Shown: positions 22,598-31,464 of the stretch, one piece after another
Layout of the letters: each line of letters starts with the position of its first letter
Position numbering within the stretch: position 1 is the first letter of the stretch
Origin: Aphodosoma sp045126975
GTDB lineage: Bacteria > Bacteroidota > Bacteroidia > Bacteroidales > Paludibacteraceae
Assembly (NCBI GenBank): GCA_045126975.1
Contig: JBGVPL010000007.1
Coordinates: 1-64,000, forward strand
Direction of reading: 5' to 3'
Length of the DNA stretch: 64,000 nt
The notes under the pieces: generated by a model
Seen by the model: the letters and a program-made list of their open reading frames with translations, nothing else
What the model was told of the DNA's origin: nothing
Database searches by the model: none
Position numbers and translations under genes: made by a program

Positions 22598-24655
22598 ATG
22601 GCAAAAGGAACTATTGGGGTAACTACAGATAATATCTTCCCCGTGATTAAGAAGTTTTTGTATAGCGACCACGAGATTTTCTTGCGTGAATTGGTGTCGA
22701 ATGCGGTAGATGCTACTCAGAAGTTGAAAACATTGGCTTCGGTGGGTGAATTCAAAGGCGAAATGGGCACTACTAACGTGGAGGTGAAGATTGATGCTGA
22801 GAAGGGTACGCTTACTATCTCCGACCGCGGTGTGGGTATGACTGCTGCTGAAATCGAACGCTATATCAACCAGATAGCATTCTCGGGTGCAACTGAATTC
22901 CTTGATAAATATAAAGATGATGCGAATGCGATAATCGGACATTTCGGTCTTGGTTTTTACTCGGCGTTCATGGTGGCTAAACAGGTGGAAATTTTCACTA
23001 AATCATACAAAGATGAGCCTGCACAACATTGGTCGTGCGATGGGTCGCCTGAATTTACGCTTGAGGCGTGCGATAAAGCGGATAGAGGTACTGACATCGT
23101 GCTTCACATTGATGATGAGAACAAAGAGTTTCTTGAAGAGGGCCGCATCAGCACATTGTTGAATAAATACTGTAAATTCTTGCCAGTGGACATCGTGTTT
23201 GGTGAGAAAAAAGAGTGGAAAGAGGGCAAAGAGGTGGCAACTGGTGAGCCTAATATCATCAATAATACTACACCAGCTTGGACTCGTAAGCCTGCCGATT
23301 TGACAGATGAGGATTACGATAAATTTTATCGTGAATTGTATCCATACGGCGAAGACCCATTGTTCCACATCCATTTGAACGTGGATTATCCATTCAATTT
23401 GACAGGTATTCTCTATTTCCCACGCATCAAAGAGGGCGTGAATCTCGAACGCAACAAAATTCAGTTGTATTGCAACCAAGTGTTTGTAACTGACTCGGTT
23501 GAAGGAATCGTGCCTGAATATTTGACATTGTTGCACGGTGTGTTGGATTCGCCTGATATTCCGTTGAATGTGAGCCGTTCGTACCTTCAAGCAGATGGCA
23601 ATGTGAAGAAAATTTCTAATCACATTACTAAAAAAGTGGCTGACCGCTTGAACGAAATTTTCAAAAACGACCGCGCTCAATTCGAAGAAAAATGGGATGC
23701 GTTGAAGATATTTATCGTATTCGGAATGCTCACAGATGAGAAATTTTACGATAGAGCGAAAGACTTTGCGTTGTTCAAAAATGTTGATAATAAGTTCTTT
23801 ACTTTCGAAGAATACAAAGAATTGATTAAAGGTGAACAAACCGACAAAGATGGTAATTTGATTTGCCTATATGCTCAAAATGCTGAAGAACAACACTCTT
23901 ATATCGAGGCAGCACAGGCTAAGGGCTATGATGTGTTGTTGATGGACGGACAGTTGGATTCGCATTGGGTAGGACAATGGGAACAAAAGAACGAAAAGGT
24001 GCGTTTTGTGCGTGTAGATAGTGATGTGGTAGGCAAATTGATTCAAAAAGCAGATGCTCCACAAGTGGAATTGTCGGATGATGAACGTCAGGCATTGACA
24101 TCGGTATTCCAAGCGCAATTGCCAAAAATGGAGAAGACAGAGTTTATTGTAACTCTTGACTCGCTTGGCGAAGATGCCGCTCCGATTGTGATTACACAAA
24201 ATGAATTTATGCGCCGTATGAAAGAGATGTCGCGTAATGGTGGCAATCCAATGATGGCGTTCTATGGTGAAATGCCTGATTCATACTCGCTTGTGTTGAA
24301 TACAGCGCACCCATTGGTGAAAGGAGTGTTGGTAGCAGAAGAGGCTGAATGTGGCGCAGAGATTAAGCCAATCGTGGCAGAGTTGAAATCGCTTGATGCA
24401 CGTAAGGCAGAATTGAAAAAAGCGCACGAAGGCAAAAAAGATGATGAAGTGCCTGTGGCAGAGAAAGAAGAGATTAAGAATATCGACAAACAAATAGCTG
24501 AATTGGGAGAAAAACGTACATTAGTATTTGCTCGATTCGCAGCAGGTCACGAAAAAGTAAAACAATTAATCGACCTCGCCTTGCTCGCAAACAACATGTT
24601 GAAAGGCAAAGATTTGGCAGATTTTGTTAAACGTAGTATTTCGTGGTTGAAATAA
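22598..24655 (+). CDS. htpG: Hsp90-family chaperone HtpG
   Basis: HtpG is the bacterial Hsp90, an ATP-driven dimeric cytosolic chaperone. The N-terminal GHKL ATPase domain shows 'LRELVSNAVDA' (the Asn/Asp ATP site), 'ISDRGVGM' and 'GHFGLGFYSAFMVA'. The middle domain contains 'NLTGILYFPRIKEG' and 'SRSYLQ'. The C-terminal dimerisation region ends near 'DLADFVKRSISWLK'. At 685 residues it is normal for the Bacteroidota form. It carries the same 5' leader as gcvH and uses fairly optimised codons. A very strong terminator follows, isolating it from the transporter gene. Confidence 0.96.
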   Translation: MAKGTIGVTTDNIFPVIKKFLYSDHEIFLRELVSNAVDATQKLKTLASVGEFKGEMGTTNVEVKIDAEKGTLTISDRGVGMTAAEIERYINQIAFSGATEFLDKYKDDANAIIGHFGLGFYSAFMVAKQVEIFTKSYKDEPAQHWSCDGSPEFTLEACDKADRGTDIVLHIDDENKEFLEEGRISTLLNKYCKFLPVDIVFGEKKEWKEGKEVATGEPNIINNTTPAWTRKPADLTDEDYDKFYRELYPYGEDPLFHIHLNVDYPFNLTGILYFPRIKEGVNLERNKIQLYCNQVFVTDSVEGIVPEYLTLLHGVLDSPDIPLNVSRSYLQADGNVKKISNHITKKVADRLNEIFKNDRAQFEEKWDALKIFIVFGMLTDEKFYDRAKDFALFKNVDNKFFTFEEYKELIKGEQTDKDGNLICLYAQNAEEQHSYIEAAQAKGYDVLLMDGQLDSHWVGQWEQKNEKVRFVRVDSDVVGKLIQKADAPQVELSDDERQALTSVFQAQLPKMEKTEFIVTLDSLGEDAAPIVITQNEFMRRMKEMSRNGGNPMMAFYGEMPDSYSLVLNTAHPLVKGVLVAEEAECGAEIKPIVAELKSLDARKAELKKAHEGKKDDEVPVAEKEEIKNIDKQIAELGEKRTLVFARFAAGHEKVKQLIDLALLANNMLKGKDLADFVKRSISWLK

Positions 24656-24667
24656 ATTATTTGAAGA

Positions 24668-24715
24668 CAAAATAACATAAGAACAAAATGTTCTTGTGTT
24701 ATTTTGTTTTTTTTT
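24668..24715 (+). terminator. Strong terminator of htpG
   Basis: An 18-bp stem (24668-24685 with 24689-24706, one U-G pair) has a 3-base loop and is followed by nine T. It begins 12 bases after the htpG stop. Confidence 0.93.
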
Positions 24716-24721
24716 ATTTGC

Positions 24722-25942
24722 ATGAAATGGTTTAAGTTGTTTTTGTTGAACTTTGTTGGGGTGTTGAATGATAATTTCATGAAACACTGCATTATATTTG
24801 TTGCAGTGGGATGGGTTATGCCAGAGTGGATGACGCAAAGTCAGTTGATATCGGCGGTGAGTGCGGCATTGGTGTTGCCATACTTGCTGCTTTCGCCATA
24901 TTCGGGCGAAATTGCTGAACGATTTGCGAAATAGAAGATAGTGAGACTGATGAAGTTATTAGAGATTCCGATAGTGGCATTGGCTAGCATTGGATTTTTG
25001 ATAGAATCGGTATGGGTAGTCTTGTTAGCAGTGCTATTGATGGGTATGCAGAGTTGCCTATATTCGCCTGCAAAATACGGACTTATACGTGATGTAGAGG
25101 GAGAGAAAGGTGTTGCTTTTGGAAGTGGAATGTTTGAGATGATGGCATTTTTGGGAATATTGATTGGTACGTTGTTAGCTGCGTATTTGTCGGATCATTA
25201 TGCGTGGTGGGGTGTAGCGGCGGTGATGGTGGTTTTGGCGTTGGTGGGATGGGGATTGTCAGTTGTTTTGGGCATAAAAGAAGAATATTTTTTAGATAAC
25301 CCCTCTGTCCTTCGGACACCTCCCCTAAAACAGGGGAGGAATAGTGTGAATCCGATTAAGTTTTTGATTGATTCTTATAGATTTGCTTCACAATATGGGT
25401 TGAACAAAGCTGTCTTTGGAGCGTCGTTGTTGTGGTTATTGGGCGGATTGTTGCAAATGAATGTAGTGTTGCATTGTACACGCACATTGGGAATGACGAA
25501 TACGGCATCGAGTGTGATATTGGCGATGGCAGCGGTGGGTATTGCGATAGGGTGCAGCGTTACGGGTAAAATGATTGAAAATCATAGTAAAAAGAGTTTT
25601 ATTATAGGTGGTTTATTGGGCATTGTTTGTACTTTAGTTATTGTTTTGATGTTTAAGCCAGTGGGGTGGATTTTGGGTATGTTGATATTTCTGATTGCTT
25701 TTTGTGGCGGAATGTTTCAAGTGCCATGTTTAGCGATGGTCCAGGGAGCAGATATTGGTCGTAAATTAGGTACGATGATGGCATATTTGAACCTTTTGAC
25801 ATTTATTTTTGTGCTTATTGGTACGGTAATTTTTTCTGTTGTTACGGATTTTACGGCTCAGAATAGTTATGCGGTGTTTGTTGTGATGTTGATAATCACA
25901 TTGTTAAGTTTAATATTGTTCGTTTTTAAGTCTAAAGAATAA
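24722..25942 (+). pseudogene. LplT-like MFS transporter split by one in-frame TAG
   Basis: The two halves are in the same frame and together make a ~406-residue, ~12-segment major facilitator protein of the LplT (lysophospholipid transporter) type: 'LNDNFMKH' near the start, 'LLSPYSGEIAERFAK', then 'MGMQSCLYSPAKYGLIRD' (FSPAKYG-like motif). A TAG at 24932-24934 replaces one codon in the first cytoplasmic loop, where relatives read on through 'KIVRLMKLLEIPI'. The second half has an ATG at 24941, so a shortened protein is possible but would lack the first two helices. TAG is the normal stop of the genes ending at 1109 and 2720, so recoding is unlikely. A two-hairpin repeat (25298-25342) is read in frame in the central loop. 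A sequencing error cannot be excluded. Confidence 0.8.
25298..25342. repeat. Two-hairpin repeat element inside the transporter gene
   Basis: Hairpin 1 is TGTCC-ttc-GGACA. Hairpin 2 pairs CCTCCCCT with AGGGGAGG-type arms around aaaac. The element is read as 'NPSVLRTPPLKQGRNS' in the loop between the two six-helix halves. It is related to 10551-10596. Confidence 0.8.
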
Positions 25943-25980
25943 CTTTCAATTTTCAACTTTTAATTTTCAATTTTTTTTCG

Positions 25981-25988
25981 TATCTTTG
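25981..25988 (+). promoter_or_regulatory. Promoter -7 box of the Omp28-like gene
   Basis: TATCTTTG fits TAnnTTTG and lies 47 bases before the ATG at 26036. The expected -33 TTG is not obvious, because the upstream stretch is a cttttcaatt-type repeat. Confidence 0.6.
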
Positions 25989-26035
25989 TAACTTGATATA
26001 TTGGAATATTTCGTTTCTTTAGCAAATACTTATTT

Positions 26036-27895
26036 ATGAAATTATTTAAAGCAATTTTTACGTTATCAGCACTTTTGGCTGTGGTTGGAGTTCAAGCTCG
26101 TCAAATGTATGTTGGAAATCTTAATTTTGAGGATAAATTCCGTCAAACAGGAACTGTGAAAGATGACACAGTAGGAGCTGCTATTTTAGTTTCGGCTGAT
26201 GAATTGCAAAATAAAGTAGGGGCAGAATTGACACATCTTTCAGTGTATCATATAGGTTCTACTGCACCAAAATATTTGAAATTGTTTGTAACTCATAATC
26301 TTGACTCTGTGGCGGTTTATGAAAAAGAAGTAGATGTTACGATAGTTAAAGAGGGTTGGAATACTTTTGCGTTAGATTCTTCTTTGACTTTAGCAGAAGG
26401 TCCTGTTTATTTGGGATATTATTTTGCAAGTTCTGTTGGTGCATCTTATGCGGTGGCGAATGGTTCAACTGTTAGTTCATTTGTGAAAAAAGGGGTAAGC
26501 GCAGATTGGTCATCTACTAAAGGTGTAGCAGTTTATGGTACAATTGTTGGTGATAATTTGCCAGCGCATGATGTAGTGTTGAGTTCTGGTGTGGTAGCTA
26601 TTGATGTGGAGGTGAATAAACCTGTAAATTTTAGTTTTTATGTGGAAAATGTTGCGGCAGACACTATTAAAACTATCGAATTTGAATGTGATTATGGTAA
26701 TGGTAAAAAAGAAACAAAAATAATAGATATTGAGATTCCTTATCTTGGTGCCGATAGTATTGTGTATGAGGGTGCTGTGTTTGATGAAATAGGAGGATAT
26801 GATGTTAGATTTACTATTACAAAATTGAATGGTAATGAGGATTTAGTGCCAGAGAATAATTCTCATAGAGTAAGGGTGAATGTTGTAGAACGTATTGTTA
26901 AGCGTAAGGTGTTGCTTGAGATATTCTCTACTGAAAATTGCACTAATTGTCCTCAAGGTCATGAAATTATAGAGGCTTCGATAGATGGACGTCATGATGA
27001 AGTAATTGAAGTAGGACATCATGTTGGTTTTTATACAGACCAATGGACATTGCCTGCTGATACTATCTATATGAATTTTTATTATGCGGCTATTGTGACT
27101 ACATTTGCGCCAGCAGGTATGATTGATCGGACATTATTTTCTAAAGCCGAGGGGCATAAAAATCCATATCAAGGTGGTGATAGTTGTGTAGTTTTTGATG
27201 TGACTGGTGCTGATGTCTGGAATATGTTGGATGTGCAATTGGCAAGACCTGCGTATGCTTGGATTGATTTGGTTACTGATTTTAATGAAGAGGACTCTAT
27301 TTTGACAATTAAAACATCTGGTAAGTCAGTTATTGAACTTGGAGGTGAGCCTCGATTGACTATTTATGTTACAGAAGATAATCTTGCTTCAGAGCGTCAG
27401 GCTGGTTGGAATAGTGAACGTCAAGGTCCGTATTATCAACATAATGTGAATCGTCATATTGTGACTGACATTTGGGGTGATCAAGTTACATTGAATGAAG
27501 GTTTTGAAAAAGAGTATAAAGTAAAAGTTCAACCAAATTGGAATGTGGATAATCTCAATGTGGTGGCATTTGTTCATAATTATTCTACAAAGCAAAATGT
27601 AAAAGAGCGTTACACTGATTTTAATGTGTATAATGCAGAGAAAGTGCAAGTTCGTCCTCATGAGGTGGCTATTGGTGATGTGGAAGATGGTTCAATTTTT
27701 GCATTTGTATGTCAAGATGTACTTGAAATAGTAGGTGAATATGAGTCAGGTGTGATTTATAATGTTAATGGACAAGCGGTAGCAACTCTTCGTGGTAGTC
27801 CGACAACTTCAATAGTAAATATGCCAAATGGAGTTTATGTAGTATCACTCACATTGGCAGATGGAACAAAATATAATACAAAAATAGTAAAATAA
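26036..27895 (+). CDS. Omp28-like thioredoxin-fold protein with T9SS sorting domain
   Basis: This 619-residue exported protein has a signal peptide (MKLFKAIFTLSALLAVVGVQA). A beta-sandwich region occupies ~20-285. An Omp28/thioredoxin-like domain then begins 'KRKVLLEIFSTENCTNCPQG', with a CxxC pair (C-T-N-C), suggesting a redox or redox-derived fold. The last ~70 residues are a type A T9SS C-terminal domain ('GVIYNVNGQAVATLRG', 'MPNGVYVVSLTL', ending 'NTKIVK'). It would leave the cell by Sec and then T9SS and sit on the surface. It has its own promoter box and is followed by secA after a repeat-filled gap. Confidence 0.86.
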   Translation: MKLFKAIFTLSALLAVVGVQARQMYVGNLNFEDKFRQTGTVKDDTVGAAILVSADELQNKVGAELTHLSVYHIGSTAPKYLKLFVTHNLDSVAVYEKEVDVTIVKEGWNTFALDSSLTLAEGPVYLGYYFASSVGASYAVANGSTVSSFVKKGVSADWSSTKGVAVYGTIVGDNLPAHDVVLSSGVVAIDVEVNKPVNFSFYVENVAADTIKTIEFECDYGNGKKETKIIDIEIPYLGADSIVYEGAVFDEIGGYDVRFTITKLNGNEDLVPENNSHRVRVNVVERIVKRKVLLEIFSTENCTNCPQGHEIIEASIDGRHDEVIEVGHHVGFYTDQWTLPADTIYMNFYYAAIVTTFAPAGMIDRTLFSKAEGHKNPYQGGDSCVVFDVTGADVWNMLDVQLARPAYAWIDLVTDFNEEDSILTIKTSGKSVIELGGEPRLTIYVTEDNLASERQAGWNSERQGPYYQHNVNRHIVTDIWGDQVTLNEGFEKEYKVKVQPNWNVDNLNVVAFVHNYSTKQNVKERYTDFNVYNAEKVQVRPHEVAIGDVEDGSIFAFVCQDVLEIVGEYESGVIYNVNGQAVATLRGSPTTSIVNMPNGVYVVSLTLADGTKYNTKIVK

Positions 27896-27971
27896 TAAAA
27901 CAATGAGGGAAGAGGAGAGAGGAATGTGTTAATTATCAACTCTCAACTTTCAACTTTCAACTTTTTAATAT

Positions 27972-30900
27972 ATGGGTTTTAATGAATTTTTAGCCAAGAT
28001 ATTTGGTAACAAGGCACAACGCGATTTGAAAGAGGTGTCGCCTGTTGTAAATAAGATAAAAGAGATTTATCCAACAATTGAAAAACTTTCGCATGATGAA
28101 CTTCGTGCGCGCACTGCGGCAATTCGTCAACAATTGCAAGATGCAGTAAAGAAAGAACGTGCTCGTATTGAGGAAATTCGTGCTGAGGTAGAGCATACAG
28201 AACTTGATAAACGTGAAAAGCTTTATAAAGAGATAGATGAACTCGATAAGAAAATACTTGACACACTCGAAGTAGAACTTGATAAGGTGTTGCCAGAGGT
28301 ATTTGCTATCGTGAAAGATACAGCACGTCGTTTGACTGAGAATGAAACAATCGAAGTGATAGCAAATGACTTTGACCGTCAACTCGCTATTAGGCATGAC
28401 TTTGTAACAATCGAAGGCGATAAAGCAATTTATCGTAATGAATGGGAAGCTGGAGGCAATATGCATAAATGGAATATGATTCACTATGATGTGCAGTTGT
28501 TTGGTGGCGTTGTTCTTCATAAAGGTAAAATAGCTGAAATGGCAACAGGTGAGGGTAAAACTCTCGTGGCAACTTTGCCTGTATTTCTTAACGCATTGAC
28601 AGGTAACGGTGTGCATGTGGTTACAGTCAATGACTACCTCTCAAAACGTGACTCGGAATGGATGGGACCTCTATATATGTTCCACGGATTGAGTGTGGAT
28701 TGTATTGATAAACACCGTCCTAATTCAGAAGAACGTCGTCGTGCTTATAACGCCGATATTACATTCGGTACGAACAACGAATTTGGTTTTGATTATCTTC
28801 GTGATAATATGGCTTCAGCTCCGATTGACCTTGTGCAACGCAAACATAACTATGCTATTGTCGATGAGGTTGACTCTGTGTTGATTGATGATGCACGTAC
28901 TCCATTGATTATCTCTGGTCCTGTGCCAAAAGGCGAAGACCAAATGTTTGAAGAGTATTGCCCTCGTGTTGAGCTGTTGGTTAAACAACAATCGGCTATG
29001 GCAACTCAACTTCTTGCCGAAGCACGTGCAAAAATTGGTAACGAAGACAAGAAAATTAATGAAGAAGGTGCATTAGCACTCTTCCGTTCATATAAAGCAA
29101 TGCCAAAAAATAAGGCGTTGATTAAATTCCTCTCAGAGCCAGGTGTCAAACAAATCCTTATTAAAACAGAAGAGTTCTATATGCAAGAAAACAATAAACA
29201 CATGCATATAGCAACAGATCCACTTCTCTTTGTTATCGACGAGAAAAATAACTCTATTGAGTTGACAGATAAGGGTATTGATACGATGACACGTTCAACC
29301 GAAGACCCTAACTTCTTCGTATTGCCTGACGTGGGTGCAGAAATTGCTGAAATTGAAAAATCTTCATTGTCGGCAGAAGAACGTCAAGAGAAAAAAGATG
29401 CGGCTCTTCAGGATTATTCAATCAAATCAGAACGTGTACATACAGTAAATCAATTGCTTAAAGCATATACCCTTTTTGCCAAAGATGACCAATATGTTGT
29501 GATGGACAATAAAGTAATGATTGTCGATGAACAAACAGGTCGTATCATGGATGGTCGTCGCTATAGCGATGGTCTTCATCAAGCAATTGAGGCAAAAGAG
29601 CGCGTGAAGGTAGAGGCGGCAACACAAACATTTGCAACTATTACACTCCAAAACTATTTCCGTATGTATCATAAATTGTCAGGTATGACAGGTACAGCGG
29701 AGACAGAAGCAGGCGAATTTTGGGATATCTATAAACTTGATGTTGTGGTAATTCCTACAAATCGTCCTATTGCGCGTATTGATATGGAAGATCGCGTTTA
29801 TAAAACTAAACGCGAAAAATATAATGCTGTAATTGAAGAGATTGTAGAATTGGTAGCGGCAGGTCGTCCTGTGCTTGTGGGTACTACATCGGTTGAGATT
29901 TCGGAACTTTTGAGCCGTATGCTCACGATTCGTAAGATTTCTCATAATGTATTGAATGCTAAGTTGCACCAAAAAGAGGCTGATATTGTTGCTGAGGCAG
30001 GTCGTGCAGGTACGGTAACTATTGCAACCAACATGGCTGGTCGTGGTACCGATATTAAGCTTACCCCAGAAGTAAAAGCAGCAGGTGGTCTTGCAATTAT
30101 TGGTACAGAACGTCATGAAAGCCGTCGTGTTGACCGTCAGTTGCGTGGTCGTTCTGGTCGTCAAGGCGACCCAGGTTCTTCTGTCTTCTTTGTTTCTCTT
30201 GAGGATGATTTGATGCGTCTTTTTGGTTCTGAGAGTATATCTAAAGTGATGGACAGTATGGGATTCCCAGAGGGTGAAATGATTGAGCACTCTATGATCT
30301 CTAAGTCAATCGAACGAGCTCAAAAGAAAGTAGAAGAGAATAACTTTGGTATTCGTAAACGTTTGTTGGAGTATGATGATGTGATGAATAAACAACGTAC
30401 TGTGATTTATGCTCGTCGTCGTCATGCGCTTATGGGTGAACGTATTGGTGTGGATATTGTCAATACACTTTATGATACTGCTGCAATAATTGTAGGAAAT
30501 AATCATTCAACATTAGATTATGATGGTTTTAGAGATGATATGCTAGCGGTATTTGCAATGAGTGCACCTGTGTCGGGTGAGGAATTCCGTTCAATGAAGG
30601 CTGAAAAGATTGTCGATATAGTAGCAGAGGTTGCATACGAAGTATTCGTTCGTAAAATGGACAAAATGGCAGAGGTTGCAAATCCTGTAATTAAGCAAGT
30701 ATATGAAAATCAAGGTGCGCAATATGAAAAAATATTGATTCCTATTACAGATGGCAAACGTATGTACAATGTGCCAGTAGTATTGAAAGAGGCATACGAA
30801 ACAGAATCGAAAGCAGTAGTTAAGGCGTTTGAAAAAGCAATACTTCTTCATGCTATTGATGAGGGTTGGAAAGAAAATCTTCGTGAACTTGACGAATTGA

Positions 30901-31271
30901 AACATTCGGTGCAAAATGCTACATACGAACAAAAAGACCCATTATTGATTTACAAACTCGAGTCAAGTAATTTGTTTGGTACTATGCTTAACGAAATGAA
31001 CCGTAAGATTACCTCAATTCTTATGCGTGCTCAAATTCCAGTTCGCGAACCAGACCAGGTGCGTAAAGCTGAGGCAGAGCGTCGTCAAGATTATAGTCGT
31101 TATAGTGCAAATAAAGCTGATATGACTGATATTCAACGTGCAGGACAACGTGATACTCGTGAACGTCAAGTTACTCAACCAGTTCATGCCGAAAAAACAG
31201 TAGGTCGTAATGAACCTTGCCCTTGTGGTTCGGGTAAAAAATATAAAAATTGTTGTGGTAGAAACGCATAA
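27972..31271 (+). CDS. secA: Preprotein translocase ATPase SecA
   Basis: SecA drives unfolded preproteins through SecYEG using ATP. Walker A is 'MATGEGKT' (from residue 190), followed by 'VHVVTVNDYLSKRDSEWMG' and the DEAD-like 'AIVDEVDSVLIDDARTPLI'. The helicase-like second domain shows 'TVTIATNMAGRGTDI' and 'QLRGRSGRQGDPG'. The C-terminal zinc region is 'CPCGSGKKYKNCC' (Cys1083, 1085, 1094, 1095). Its 1099 residues are typical of Bacteroidota SecA, which has an insertion near the N-terminus ('IEEIRAEVEHTELDKREKLY'). The gap upstream contains an aactctcaa repeat directly before the start. It ends with a good terminator. Confidence 0.97.
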   Translation: MGFNEFLAKIFGNKAQRDLKEVSPVVNKIKEIYPTIEKLSHDELRARTAAIRQQLQDAVKKERARIEEIRAEVEHTELDKREKLYKEIDELDKKILDTLEVELDKVLPEVFAIVKDTARRLTENETIEVIANDFDRQLAIRHDFVTIEGDKAIYRNEWEAGGNMHKWNMIHYDVQLFGGVVLHKGKIAEMATGEGKTLVATLPVFLNALTGNGVHVVTVNDYLSKRDSEWMGPLYMFHGLSVDCIDKHRPNSEERRRAYNADITFGTNNEFGFDYLRDNMASAPIDLVQRKHNYAIVDEVDSVLIDDARTPLIISGPVPKGEDQMFEEYCPRVELLVKQQSAMATQLLAEARAKIGNEDKKINEEGALALFRSYKAMPKNKALIKFLSEPGVKQILIKTEEFYMQENNKHMHIATDPLLFVIDEKNNSIELTDKGIDTMTRSTEDPNFFVLPDVGAEIAEIEKSSLSAEERQEKKDAALQDYSIKSERVHTVNQLLKAYTLFAKDDQYVVMDNKVMIVDEQTGRIMDGRRYSDGLHQAIEAKERVKVEAATQTFATITLQNYFRMYHKLSGMTGTAETEAGEFWDIYKLDVVVIPTNRPIARIDMEDRVYKTKREKYNAVIEEIVELVAAGRPVLVGTTSVEISELLSRMLTIRKISHNVLNAKLHQKEADIVAEAGRAGTVTIATNMAGRGTDIKLTPEVKAAGGLAIIGTERHESRRVDRQLRGRSGRQGDPGSSVFFVSLEDDLMRLFGSESISKVMDSMGFPEGEMIEHSMISKSIERAQKKVEENNFGIRKRLLEYDDVMNKQRTVIYARRRHALMGERIGVDIVNTLYDTAAIIVGNNHSTLDYDGFRDDMLAVFAMSAPVSGEEFRSMKAEKIVDIVAEVAYEVFVRKMDKMAEVANPVIKQVYENQGAQYEKILIPITDGKRMYNVPVVLKEAYETESKAVVKAFEKAILLHAIDEGWKENLRELDELKHSVQNATYEQKDPLLIYKLESSNLFGTMLNEMNRKITSILMRAQIPVREPDQVRKAEAERRQDYSRYSANKADMTDIQRAGQRDTRERQVTQPVHAEKTVGRNEPCPCGSGKKYKNCCGRNA

Positions 31272-31307
31272 TTTAGTTATTAATTGTAAGTTATATATTA
31301 AATAGAG

Positions 31308-31345
31308 ACTGAGTCAAAAGAAATTTTGACTCAGTTATTTTTTTT
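31308..31345 (+). terminator. Terminator of secA
   Basis: ACTGAGTCAAAA (31308-31319) pairs perfectly with 31324-31335 across a 4-base loop, followed by a T-rich run. Confidence 0.9.
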
Positions 31346-31374
31346 ATTTTTTTTAATATATTTTTAAAAATATT

Positions 31375-31404
31375 TTGCTGGTATAGAATAAATTTGTAAC
31401 TTTG
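31375..31404 (+). promoter_or_regulatory. Promoter of the T9SS protein gene at 31465
   Basis: TTG (31375-31377) and TAACTTTG (31397-31404) are 19 bases apart, a clear Bacteroidota -33/-7 pair. It may also drive the array downstream, although a terminator at 32907 intervenes. Confidence 0.72.
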
Positions 31405-31464
31405 CGAGTTACAATGTATAGTCTGTTTTTTTGATATTGTTAAAAAATTTAATATAGTTTTGCT

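Noticed and set aside
24932..24934. Amber codon read as an amino acid (recoded genetic code)
   Set aside because: Genes ending at 1109 and 2720 stop properly at TAG, so TAG is an ordinary stop here.
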